From NCBI GenBank assembly GCA_012932865.1, contig SAXG01000033.1:62001-126000 (forward strand): a stretch of DNA of 64,000 nt, given 5' to 3'. The translations under genes and the position numbers were made by a program. Every line of letters begins with the position of its first letter. The first letter of the stretch is position 1. This DNA comes from Amylostereum areolatum (lineage: Eukaryota; Basidiomycota; Agaricomycetes; Russulales; Stereaceae). Shown here in pieces: positions 35,359 through 45,900 of this stretch. A model generated the notes under the pieces. It was not told the origin of the DNA and did not search any database. It saw only the letters and a list, made by a program, of their open reading frames with translations.

Positions 35359-38171
35359 ATGAGCAAACGCACAACCCGTACCTCTACTTCGAAGCCGCAA
35401 CAGCGCACGACATCCCCGACACAGGCTGCCAGCACACCGGCGTTGACCAGGGGCGAGAAAGCCAAAGCAACCCGAGCTCGCACCAAAGCCGCTGCGCTCG
35501 CACTCCAGAATGCGAATGAGTCGTCTTCTAACCCAGCAGGTGCGTTAGGTTTTGCACCATACAGACGAATTCTACGAGACTTACCATTGTGTCATCAGAA
35601 CCAGTCCTTGTGCCAGTGGCCCCCGGTGCGTGTTCATTTGGTGCCGTTTTCCTCAATTCTCATTGACCTATATGAATAACATTTCAGCCGACACTACTGC
35701 TCCTGTCCCCGCAAAAAAGCGCAAGGCCCATACCTCGAACGTTGACCTTGTTGGCAGTGCGGACGCAGTCGAACCACCCAGCAAAAAGACAAAAGCCCGT
35801 AAAGGTGCGTATCTCTCACGCTGTGGTGCAGTGACGCGTCGTCCAACTAATTTTCATCTTCCAGGACGTGTTCCTCCACTCGTCCTGGACGAGGACACGC
35901 TGCCGCTGGCTCCACTGAAGATCTGGTCGGACCAGACGGCTCCAGCTCCTTCTCGTACATTGGCAGCCTCGGGCAACGTTCCGGTTGCGGCTATCGAGGT
36001 ACGGGGTTTTCTTGCAACTCTCGGATTCGGTTTACTTACCTCGAGGGATACACAGGTCGACGACGACGACGACAGCTCCCTGCCCGCACTCTCTGATACG
36101 GAGGGCGAGAACTCAGAGCCGGACGACATGGAGGAGATGCATCGTATGGCCAAGGGGAACTCCCGGGCCCTCCAGAAAGCTATGGATCTTGAGGTGCGCC
36201 CCATATTTCGCGCATCTTCCACTCAAAATTGGACTGATGCACGCAATGACAGCGTCCTCAATGGATGCGCTCACTTGTCAAGTCCCCTGTGCCGCAGAAC
36301 ATCCATGCGGTGACGGTCTTTTCCGCCTTGGTTCCATCCCCGTCCTTCCACGCGATATCCACCGGAACTCCCGAAGGTCTGGCACTGCTACCCGCTCCAA
36401 CTTCTCAGGCTCCCCCGGCAGTCGTGGCAGGCAATCAGACAATGCCCAACCCCTCTGAACATCAAGAGGATGATATGCCCGAGCTTGTGACAGGTCTGTA
36501 ACATCCGTCTCTCCTTGTTTCTTTCTACTTATATCATCTTAGATGGTGCTACTGTTCCCTCTGCACCTCAACCGGATGCTACGCCTCCGCCGCCGGTCGC
36601 TGCGCCTGCCACGCAACAACCTTTGCAACATACCGACGGACTCGTTGGAGGTAACTTTTCTCAGAGTCGCATGTGGCGAATCCTGGGTCTGGTAGGTGAC
36701 CGATATGTATCTGATGCCGACGGTCCTATAGGAGCTGGTGTTGTCAGCCTTCCCGACGCAACAATTACCGATCCCAACGAGCCTCACCCTCCACACACCG
36801 ACCTGGTCCTTCCGCCCCAAGGACAACGGATGCGCCTTTCGCATCAGTCTGACATTGTTCAGCGGATGGTTCGCGACGCATTCATGCAGCTTATTGTCAC
36901 GGTTCGCCCTTTTGCTCCGCTTTTTCCTTGCTTTCTCGTGCTATCTGATCTCACACCTGTGGATCAATCCCCTTTGATGGCATCGCTGATGTGCCCCTTG
37001 GTCTGTGCACATCCCCTCCCTAGTATATATAGCTGGCCTGCATGTATCTAGTTCCTTAGTCTTTCCTCCTAGTCTTTACCGGCTTAGAGTGCAATGTACT
37101 GTTCTCCCTTTGTTCCCTGATTCCCTCTTCCTCTGAGCCACTGCCTGTGTCGCGACTTAGAAGGCTATTGGATGCATTCCTTAGTCGGTCGTTCTTGACA
37201 CTTATGCTCCATCTGTACTTCGTCAACAGTTTTCCTGATGGCATCTTGGCTGCCTCGTTTGCTCGGCAAGCTCTGACTGTTGCAGCATCACTGCGGGAGG
37301 TTTGCCATCACATATATAGGCGTGTCTTGCAAGAAGGGGCATATCTCGAACCTCTCATTCCATTGGTACGTCCTGCAGCTCATCGTGAAGATCTGATTAA
37401 CCATGTTATAGATTTCCGCTCGTGTCGCACTCTACCGCAAGACCGTCAAGGACCACAGCGATAGCCTCGTCGTGGCAATGTTCAATCTACTTCCGAACGG
37501 AGTGCACTGTGAACAAAGGGTGACCGCTGCACTGTTGGACTATGCGTATATTTTCCGTCGCAACTCGCCGGTAATTTACATACATTGTCAGCTTATCGAG
37601 TTTCAACTAACGATACCTAGGATGGTTTGACGGGAGCTGTGCGCCGTAGCTGGCCGTACCGCCATCCCATCGGCATCACAATCATGAACCGTCTGCTTTT
37701 TGCGTGGGGCCTCGCGAACCAGCAACGTCCATGGTTTCCATTTTGCGTCGACTCTGTCACCAACGAGTATCAGCTTGAGCTCCCTCAAGCTCTTGTTGCA
37801 CTCGTGTACACGGCGGTACGTAACACTTCTCGCATCTCACCGGCAATACTAACACATCTTTCGGATACTAGGTCTATGCATCTCTATATGAACACCGTTC
37901 CGGTCAGCAACAGAGGGGCGATTTCTCCTCCGACGCATTCCTTGACGTCTACAACGGCCACATTGCGACTCTCGAGAACATCAGGACCACTCGCCCAGAG
38001 CACTACCACCGCATGATGTTCAATCTGTACACGGAGGTCTCGTAAGTCCAAATCAACACTACCGTGATATAATCATACTAACCTCCGCCTAGAGCTGCTG
38101 GCACATCTTCTCCTGCCCCAAATGCAGTCTTTGCCGGGGCTATCGCGGCAATTGAGTTTGAGGATGCGTAA
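35359..38171 (+). CDS. DUF6532-domain accessory protein of element A
   Basis: Multi-exon gene from MSKRTTRTSTSKPQQR (35359) to EFEDA and stop 38169-38171. The N-terminal half is basic and disordered with KKRKAH and KKTKARK nuclear-signal-like runs, then an acidic DDDDDS cluster. The C-terminal domain shows FPDGILAASFARQALT, ISARVALYRKTVKDHS, YIFRRNSPDG, LELPQALVALVYTAVYASLYEH, DFSSDAFLDVYNGHIATLENI and YHRMMFNLYTEVS. The order matches B's DUF6532 gene segment by segment. Frames look intact. Exon ends in 36.2-37.1 kb were not all fixed. Confidence 0.7.
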
Positions 38172-38699
38172 ATTGTGTACTCCCACCGCCTCCCCCATCA
38201 TACACTGTTCTCTTTCCTTGCGTCGTTATACCTGTCTCGTTCGTCCTGCCCCCGCTTACGTCCTGTCTACTAATGTCTTTCGTGTCCATACTTACCACTA
38301 CTCTCCATTCCGTATTCTGCCTCCCATCCCCCGCTACGCGTGTCCACTCGTTTACGTTTCATCCCCCCCCCCGCCCGGCTGTCTGTTTGTATCGTACTAT
38401 CCTGCCCTGTGCTAATGTTTCTAATGACCATAATTCTGGTCTAAACCGTTTGAACCCGCGAGCTAACCCCGAACAAATGGCACGGGTATATGTCTTCCTA
38501 AATTTATCCTAATGTACTAAACCCTTGCCAAGGCGGACGCACCGACCGCCACCTTAGCAAAACCTAGTACAGTTTTAGGCCAGGATTACCCGTCATTTTG
38601 CTTCTAATAAGAGGGGGACCTTCCTAAACTCCTAAGCCGCAAATTAGAGCCAATAAGATCAAATTATTACAATTTTGCAGGGGAGGTTTTCCCAGAGCA

Positions 38700-39037
38700 A
38701 TGGCGCAAGGTATGTTGCCCACGCGAACCGTCCTGTTGCATGACGCTGTACGCAAATCTTTAGGGACAACATGCATGTTTGAATGCGAAGATGTCCCTTT
38801 CATACCGCGAATTTCAGACGCTGGAGTCCACGATCCTCCTGCGCGATCTTCTCCACGACAACGACCACCTTGCGCATTTTCGTCGGTGAGCGCCAGTGGG
38901 CCACACATAATCGCGCGCTTGCTTAAGCTTTAATCCACAGGTTTGCCACTTCCATCGCATTCTGTATCAGCTACGGCACTCGGATCAAGAACGCGAACGA
39001 AAAGATCGTCATTGACAACCAGGAGGCAGCGATGGGT
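38700..39037 (+). CDS. P450 fragment 2: rest of exon 4, exons 5 and 6
   Basis: Begins with the last codons of exon 4 (…TGGCGCAAG), then exon 5 with SLSYREFQTLESTILLRDLL and exon 6 with RFATSIAFCISYGTRIKNAN, a typical helix D-E region of basidiomycete P450s. The donor after 39037 opens the intron into which the LTR retrotransposon inserted. Confidence 0.85.
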
Positions 39038-39077
39038 GTGTTTGTTATTATCTCTGCATAACGTGATGGCGTCCTAC

Positions 39078-39618
39078 TGTTAAGGACGGTCCTTATCACG
39101 TGACAAGCGACTCAGGCTACAGTACTCTTACGCGTGAGAGGTGGGATCAGGTGATCCAGACGTCTCGGTTTATACGAAGGTGAAGGTCGATAGATAAAGC
39201 AGTAAGTCTTCGCGGAAGACTTAGGCGAGCCTATCGACTTAGTATGCTTAGGATTCTCTTTAGTGCTTAAGAGGAGGTTCTTATTCAGAACAGTCCTGTA
39301 TTTACAAAGAGAACGAGCTGAGGAATGGCTCGTTCGATGAGCCTCCTTTTATAAGAAAGGAGGTCGAGTAAATATATGTACATTGAGCGACGGTCGCATC
39401 AAGTATCTACGGGAATAAGACTGTGGCACCGTCGTGGCTATGCCGTTGAGACGGTGACGATCTGTGGCACTGTCGTCGGGATGGTGACGATCTGTGGCAC
39501 TGTCGTCGTCGCGTCGTTGAGACGGTTACGAACTGGGGCATAGTCGTAATCCGTCGTTTAGCGACGTCCTTCCTAGTAATGGCAATGGAAAATGAAGTAC
39601 CTTGGACAAGTTGTAACA
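39078..39618 (-). repeat. 3' LTR (element sense)
   Basis: 541 bp, TGTTAAGG…TGTAACA on the plus strand. Differs from the other LTR at one seen position (39546 G versus 49281 A). Contains an internal ~29-bp duplicated unit around GTGACGATCTGTGGCACTGT (about 39466-39520). Confidence 0.97.
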
Positions 39619-39851
39619 CTATCCCCCTCTCTAGAATCTACGTCTCGTAGATTCCTGAATCGAAGCGGTTCTAGAGGGATGTCTTGAACATGCTGTCGAT
39701 CGCTCGCTCTTCGCCATTGGAGAAGGAATATTGTTGATGCGATGAAGGTGAGGATCGTAAGTCCTACGATGATGCTGATGACGGCGATGAGCCAGCGTGG
39801 AGTGGGCGTATTGAAAATCGCGAGATCGGGTGATTGGGTTGATTGCATCAT
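39573..39851 (-). CDS. ORF5: small single-pass membrane protein before the 3' LTR
   Basis: 92 aa from ATG 39851. About 18 polar residues precede one strongly hydrophobic helix (WLIAVISIIVGLTILTFIAS followed by TIFLLQW), then a basic RRASDR flank and a polar tail, suggesting an N-out/C-in orientation. The stop lies inside the 3' LTR. It occupies the place where env lies in retroviruses, but it is far too small for a fusion glycoprotein and has no signal peptide or Cys-rich ectodomain. No role is assigned. Confidence 0.45.
   Translation of the reverse strand: MMQSTQSPDLAIFNTPTPRWLIAVISIIVGLTILTFIASTIFLLQWRRASDRQHVQDIPLEPLRFRNLRDVDSREGDSVTTCPRYFIFHCHY
39619..39632 (-). other. Polypurine tract
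   Basis: On the minus strand AGAGAGGGGGATAG ends exactly at the 3' LTR (TGTTACA…). Its place and composition fit the primer for plus-strand DNA synthesis. Confidence 0.75.
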
Positions 39852-39924
39852 GCTTCTGGGTTTGTCGCTTTCTGATGTTCACTCTTTTATGTCTTTGCCC
39901 GGACCTCAGCGATAGAATTCTATT

Positions 39925-40308
39925 CTATCGCTTTAACAACGCCTCTACTACTTTCAGGTCCTCCTCGTCTATCGTAGTAGCCCCTAACCGATGTCCTATC
40001 CTCGCCGTCGTCGCGTGATCCGGGCTCTTGAACCGAGGCCCGCATTTTCGGAAGAGTCCCTTGATGCCGCATCTTCCCTTCGACTCCTGCATGGCTTCTT
40101 CGTCTAGGCTTCTCGGCCTCTTCATGGCGCGAGCGACGTCCGGACGGCTTAGGAGTTCCGTGACTCGTTTGAGATGACGAAGGAGTTCTTCGTCTAGTGG
40201 GTCGGGCGTGGGAGTGCGCGAGAGGACGGGCGAAGGAGGAGGAGTGGTAGGAGGGGTGCAGTCGGTGGTGGAGAGGTTGCGCGAAGAGGGGGCGAGAGTA
40301 GACGACAT
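39925..40308 (-). CDS. ORF4: small basic protein after pol
   Basis: 127 aa from ATG 40308. A Pro/Ser/Thr-rich start leads into a helical part (DPLDEELLRHLKRVTELL, then DVARAMKRPRSL), a Cys-bearing GIKGLFRKCGPRF segment and an ending DEEDLKVVEALLKR. No known family. Its helical, charged make-up suggests a real protein. A longer overlapping frame here (39920-40360) has lower-complexity content and was not preferred. Confidence 0.45.
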   Translation of the reverse strand: MSSTLAPSSRNLSTTDCTPPTTPPPSPVLSRTPTPDPLDEELLRHLKRVTELLSRPDVARAMKRPRSLDEEAMQESKGRCGIKGLFRKCGPRFKSPDHATTARIGHRLGATTIDEEDLKVVEALLKR

Positions 40309-40696
40309 ATTTGGTTGGTTTGGGTGGTGCGAGTGGATTTGTTAGACGATGTCTGAGCATGTTATCGTCTTTGTGGCTTTCCTTTTATGCTTGCGATATG
40401 GAGGGGCAATGATGTAATCATTGCCGTTAATCGTAAGTGAAAATTCGTACATAATCAGACATGAGTCGTAAGTAAGCGATGCGTCCAGCGCGTCGCGGGG
40501 AGACTATCAAGCGTTCGCCTTCCTCATAGCGATAGAAACTGGTATAGTAGAGAAGTCCGAGGAGAATATGCGTACGAATGAGGGCGCAGTCCGTGATCAG
40601 TCCAAGAAGTGTCGTAAGCGATAGATGCGAGGGCGTAATGATGGGGGAAGAGGGAAAGTCCGAGTGCATGATGATGGGTAAAGTCTGTCTGCGCGC

Positions 40697-42653
40697 TTAC
40701 CAGGGCTCCGGCCAGTGAACCTTCGACTCCTCCGCTTCCTGCAAGTCCCAATCTTCCTTTTTCCAGAAGAGATCGTCGACGCGCCAGGAGTGATTGAAGC
40801 GCGAGGGGGGTTCTTGCTGAGTGCGGAGCATGGCGTCCTCCCAGTACAACCACTGTTCAGTGGCGTGCTGGGCGGCTTCGTGCGTCAGGCTCTCGCGTCG
40901 CGTGAGGAATCCCAGGAGCTGTCGGTGGGCACGGGCGGTAGCGTCGGTACGTCGGAGGCGGGGGTGGGACATCAGTGTTCCTGGACCGTAACTGATATCC
41001 GGACGGTCCGGGCGAGGGTGAGGGGGAAGGGTCTGTGGTCGAAGGGGATGGTAGGACCGAGATTGGGGGAAGTGAGGGGGAGCGTTCTTGCGACGGGGGC
41101 AGTCTCGGCGGAGATGGCCTCGCTTGCCGCATTTCCAGCAGCGTTTCCGCGGCTTCGAGGGAATCGCGTCCCACTCTTCCTGCGTCCACGTGGTCGGCTC
41201 GTTGCTCCATGGGTCCGAGGGATTCTCGGCTGCTTCCTTCGTCTCGTCGTCCTTCTCCGATCTGTCCGTCGAGCTGTCCGATTCGTCCGCTGAACTGTCC
41301 GACTCGTCCGTTAGGTTGAGTTCCTGTCTCCTGCGAGCGCGCTCCTCCATCATCCGATCGACTATCCTCTTGAGTTCTCTGAAGTTCTTCCTCACCCGAT
41401 GCATCGGGGAGTCTGAACTCTCTGATCCGCTTGACTGGTCTTCCGTTGGGCTCGGTAGAATCATGTTTACGTCGCTGTGCGGTGACTCGGGGATCCTGGG
41501 CGACGGGATTTCGAGCGTAGTCGGGGTGCGGACGTGGGAATGAGGGATAAGGGGCGTGGTTTCCGTGCCAAGGCATGGGAGTGTCGCTAGCAGATAGTGG
41601 GAATGGAGTTGGCGTTCTATGCACGGCGGGCAGCTGAGGAGGTGTCCTAGGTACCGGTCGTGGACTGCTGGCCGGTCGTCCGGTTGATTGTCCGGGCTCT
41701 GGAAGGACCAGGGACTGTCCCGATAGCTCTCTTGGCAGGGGCTGTCTGAACTGCTCTCCGGGTAATCCGTTTCTAACGATGGGAGGCTGGACGGGGTTAA
41801 GCTGGGTGATGTCGGGGATGGGTAAGGATCCTGGTGGCGTAGGGGCGGTGACGGGTCGTGGAGGGGCGTTAGGAAGGAACGGGGGTCTGGTGAGGGCGGA
41901 TGCGATGGGATCGGGTCGAACAGTGTAGCCCGGGGAGATGTGATGTCCATGGAAGATAAGGTCGATGTCGGGGCCTTCCTTTGAAGACATATGGGGAACT
42001 CCAGTAGTTTCCATTCGTCTTCGGAGGATTTCTCCTTCGTAGGCGGCGCGGAAGGTGTGTCTTTCGCAGTTAAGCCAGTTAACTCTGAGTCCGACTTCAG
42101 TGAGGAACCTTCGGAGTTCTGCGACGTTGAGTATAGCCGCTGCGCTAGCTTCCTGAATCGTCGAAGGAGCTTGACCTCTCGTTCCTCCATTTCGGTCGAG
42201 AGCGTCAGGTACCTCAAGTCCAGCTGGTGGAGTTCTTCGTCGAGCATCTTGTTGTGGTCTTCCAGGATGCCCTGGACGTCGGCCGACTCCCTCCTGAGGT
42301 CATCGATCCGCTGCCTGGCCTGTTCGATCGCTACTCCGGCTATCATGTGGGCTATCTGGTTCTCTAGGATCGGGGAATCGGGCGTTGGGACTTCCGTAGC
42401 TCCGGGCCACGGGGATTGCATTAGCACCTGTGAGGAATCCGGGTGCTTCAGTTAGGGTTCTTCTGTGTGCTTCTAAGCGGCTTACCCCTTGCTCTTCCGT
42501 CTGTTCTTCCGTCTGGTCCTGACCTAGACGGAGAAGGTACTGACTTAATTGCAAGGATTGCTGCCGATCGAGCGATGAAGCAGTCTCCGCAGAGGGCACG
42601 TTCCTGTTGAGAGTGGTGAACTCGGTTGCAGACGAGGCGGAGGTGGTCGACAT
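40697..42653 (-). CDS. ORF3: intron-containing CCHC/coiled-coil protein after pol
   Basis: Two exons on the minus strand: 42486-42653 (ATG at 42653) and 40697-42427, with a 58-bp intron (GTAAGC…CACAG) that keeps frame; 631 aa. The N-terminal part has a Gln/Leu-rich helix, then a long predicted coiled coil (about EQARQRIDDLRRESADVQGI). A Pro/Ser-rich middle follows, then a basic helix (RELKRIVDRMMEERARRRQE), an acidic Ser/Asp run and a zinc knuckle CWKCGKRGHLRRDC. The ending is Trp-rich. The make-up resembles a second nucleocapsid-like protein. Such a gene is not part of the standard chromovirus plan. An alternative first ATG at 42714 opens a different frame. Protein function unknown. Confidence 0.65.
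40857..42014 (-). CDS. Open frame overlapping ORF3 (possible ORF3b)
   Basis: 385 codons from ATG 42014, wholly inside ORF3 in another frame. The translation is Pro-rich and starts METTGVPHMSSKEGPDIDLI, with a KRIREFRLPD basic stretch later. It could be a chance frame in GC-rich, low-complexity DNA or true dual coding; nothing in the sequence alone decides. Confidence 0.3.
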   Translation of the reverse strand: METTGVPHMSSKEGPDIDLIFHGHHISPGYTVRPDPIASALTRPPFLPNAPPRPVTAPTPPGSLPIPDITQLNPVQPPIVRNGLPGEQFRQPLPRELSGQSLVLPEPGQSTGRPASSPRPVPRTPPQLPAVHRTPTPFPLSASDTPMPWHGNHAPYPSFPRPHPDYARNPVAQDPRVTAQRRKHDSTEPNGRPVKRIREFRLPDASGEEELQRTQEDSRSDDGGARSQETGTQPNGRVGQFSGRIGQLDGQIGEGRRDEGSSRESLGPMEQRADHVDAGRVGRDSLEAAETLLEMRQARPSPPRLPPSQERSPSLPPISVLPSPSTTDPSPSPSPGPSGYQLRSRNTDVPPPPPTYRRYRPCPPTAPGIPHATREPDARSRPARH

Positions 42654-42974
42654 TGCTAGATGAGACAATCGGATTGGTGGAGGAAGTGTTGGCTGCGTTT
42701 GGGGTGGTGGACATTGGTGATCTGTCTTGTTGAACCCGTAGGGTTTTTATCCCCCCCTTGTTGGCAGTGCATTCGCCTGAATGCCGTTGAGTCTCACTTA
42801 GTGTCTTACTTTCGTCTTGCGTTTCTTTCGTCTCGTTGGTCTTCGTTCTTGCTGCGTTGCTTCAGTTTCGTCACGATCAGTGGCTTCTGTGTTGGTATCT
42901 TTGATTGGCTGTGGTGGCAACTTCGGTGCCTTGGGATTATTCCGGTGGAACTCTGCGATCGCATCTTTTGATCC
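42654..42974. other. Gap between pol and ORF3
   Basis: About 320 bp between the pol stop and the ORF3 start in element sense. It is AT-richer and may hold an internal promoter or splice acceptor for the downstream genes; on the minus strand a short AGGGTTTTTATCC tract is seen but no clear promoter. Confidence 0.35.
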
Positions 42975-45900
42975 TTAGAGATTAGATGCTGGTTCCCATG
43001 TGTTACCGGAATCTGGGTAGCCTTTCCATTTTACGAAATAATGTAATGGTTCGGAATATCGTTTGTCTAGTTTCGAGGCTATTATTGTTTCTAGTTCATA
43101 GAGTTCTTCGTCGTTTACTAGTTCCGGGGGCGGTTTTTCGTAAGCTTCTCCATATTGTTCTGTTTCTTTGAACGGAATTAATAGTGCCGCGTGAAATACC
43201 GGATGTATTTTCCATTTCGCCGGTAGTTCTAAGCGATAGGTTACTGGTCCTATTACTTTTTCGATTTTGAATGGGCCAAATCGCTTTGGTGCTAGTTTAG
43301 TTTTCGGGTATACCGTGTTAAGATTTTTCCCATCTAACCATACTTGGTCACCCTGTTTGAGTTGGTCTCGCAGTGTGGACGTTTGATCGTGCTGCATTTT
43401 CATTAATTTGGCAGCTATTTCCAGACTTGCTTCTGCGTTGTCCCATGCGTCCTTAAAGTTCTTTATTCTTTCTTCGGCTGTCGGTATTCGCGGATCGGTT
43501 GGTATTGCCGGGTTAAAAACCGGTTGATACCCGTGTAGGAGTTCAAATGGGGAAGCTTTCGTAGCTGAGTGTTGTCTTATATTGTGTGCAAATTCTGCTT
43601 TTGGTAGAAGTTTTGCCCAATTCGTTTGATCTCCGTTGCAGAATGCTCGAAGATATTGTTCTAATTCTTGATTCACTCTTTCTGTTTCGCCATCCGTTTG
43701 GGGATGATACGCTGTACTGAGCGATGAGATAACTCCGAGGCTTTCGCAGATGGACTGGAATACTTTGGATGCAAATTGAGGGCCTCTGTCCGATATCATT
43801 CTTTTCCATAGTCCAAATCGTCTGTAAACATTGTCGATCAGAAGATCAGCTGTTTCTTCTGCGTTGATCGTTTTTTGGCACGGCGTGAATACTGCGGTTT
43901 TGGTGAATCTGTCGACGACTACGTTGATCGAATCGAATCCATTGGAGATCGGAAGATCTGTAATAAAATCTGATGTGATCGTTTCCCATGGTCGTTCTGG
44001 TATTTCTGTAGGTTGTAATGGATGTTTCGCCGGATGTGTGACATTTTTTGTTGATTGGCATACGGGACATCCTTGAACATAACCTTTTACGAAGGAAATC
44101 ATCTTTGGCCACCAAAAGTTTCTTTGTACTAGCTCCAGAGTTTTCATTTCGCCTGGATGTCCAATCGTTTCTAGATCATGATGCGACTTTAGGATCATGC
44201 GTCTGAGTTCGAGATTCTGTGGCACATAGATCTTTCCTTTTCTGATGATCAGATCGTTCTCGAAGTTCCAATTTTCGATTCCTTTTGCGAGGGTGCGTGG
44301 TCCCGATCTTTTGATCGTGTCTAACGCCGTCCAAACTTCATCATCTAGGTGTGAGAAGTTTCTTAGTTCTTTGAGAAGTTCTTTGTCTCCGACTGCTTCG
44401 ACTGTTCCTCTTCCGGTGGCTCTAGCCCTGAAAACCGAAGGGTGAAGCAGGATGCGGTCGTCGTTGTCTGGAATATCTTCCTTATGATCTGGTCTTCTAG
44501 AAAGTCCGTCTGCCTTGTTTGTACTTCCTGGTTTGTGTACCAATGTGTAGTCGAAACGGGACAGATACAAGCTCCATCGTGCTTGTCGTCGATTGAGTTT
44601 CTGAGCTGTTGTGAAATATTCTAGATTTTTGTGATCTGTCCAGATTTCGACTTTGTGGTTCGCTCCTTCTAGATAGTGTCGCCAGTGTTCTAAGGCTTTC
44701 ACTACTCCTAAGAGTTCTTTGTCGTATATCTCGTAATTTTGTTCCGCGGGAGATAGTGATTTGGATAGGTACGCGACCGGATGCCATCTTTCGATCTCAT
44801 CTGGCTGCGATAGGATGGCTCCGTACGCAAAATCGGAGGCGTCACTCTCTATGCGGAATGGTTTGTTTTCATCGGGCATGATTAAGATTGGGGACGATGT
44901 GAATTCTCGTTTCAGTCTTTCGAAGGTGCGTTCACATTCGGCCGTCCAGTTCCATTCGTGGTCTTTCTTTGTGAGCTGGAATAGGGGTCTGGCGATCTTG
45001 GAATAGTCTTTGATGAAGCGTCGATAGAAATTTCCAAATCCGAGGAATGATTGGACTTCTTTTACTTTCCTCAGTGTGGGCCATTCGGCTAGCCCTTGGA
45101 CTTTGACCGGATCCATCTGTACCTTGTTGTGCGTGATTATCACGCCTAGGTACTCGATCGATGGTTGTTCGAAGAAGCACTTCTCCGGTTTGAGGAATAG
45201 ATCGTTCCGTTCTAGAAGTTGGAGGGCTTCTTTCATCAGTTTTCTATGTTCGTCGAGTGTTTCTGTAAATATCAGTATGTCATCCATATAGACCACTACT
45301 TTTCCGGTGTCTATTAATTCTTTGAATAGTGCGTTCATCATTGCTTGGAATGTTGCGGGTGAGTTGGTTAGTCCGAAGAACATTACCATTGGTTCGAAAA
45401 GGCCTCTGTTTGTTTTGAACGCAGCTTTCCATTGATCTCCTTCTTTGATCCGAACATTGTTGTATCCCCATCGGAGATCGAGCTTTGAGAAGATCTTAGC
45501 GCCCTTTAATTTGTCGATGAGATCTGAGATGAGCGGTATCGGGTATTCATTTTTGACCGTGATTGAGTTAAGATAGCGATAGTCCTGTACTGGTCGAAGA
45601 GATCCATCTTTCTTCTTGATAAAGAAGAAGGGCGATGATATCTCTGATTTTGATTCTCGGATGTACCCTTTTCGTAGATGTTCGTCTATGAATGTGTCCA
45701 GTTCCTTCCGTTCTGGTACCGTCATTGGGTACACTTTGCAATTTCGAGGTTTCCATCCTTCAGTCAGGTCTATCGCGTGATCCCAAGGTCTGCTGATTGG
45801 GAAGCGTTCCGACGCTTTCTTTTCGAATACCTTCTGATACTGTTTGTAATTAGACGGAATCATCTCATCGAGTGTCTTCTTCTTCTCTCCTATGGCCGCT

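Larger units (their letters stand above)
24528..38697. mobile_element. Plavaka-type DNA transposon A (14.2 kb including nested B; about 7.2 kb alone)
   Basis: Left end GCATCAGGGAAAACCTCC, right end GGGGAGGTTTTCCCAGAG; the GGGAAAACCTCC core is a perfect inverted repeat, as in CACTA-related elements. Flanks carry a 2-bp CA duplication (24526-24527, 38698-38699) and removal of element plus one CA restores P450 exon 4 in frame. Cargo: a Plavaka transposase on the minus strand, interrupted by element B, and a divergent DUF6532 gene on the plus strand. The ends hold many short CTAA-containing motifs that may be transposase-binding sites. Plavaka elements are known from Agaricomycete genomes as relatives of CACTA/EnSpm. 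Confidence 0.88.

Noticed and set aside
39407..39619. Frame inside each LTR (also 49142-49354)
   Set aside because: Starts at GTG, encodes repeat-derived Arg/Ser sequence from the LTR internal duplication; no sign of selection.
39573..39851. ORF5 as a retroviral-type envelope protein
   Set aside because: Only 92 residues, one membrane helix, no signal peptide, no cleavage site and no Cys-rich ectodomain; position alone is not enough.
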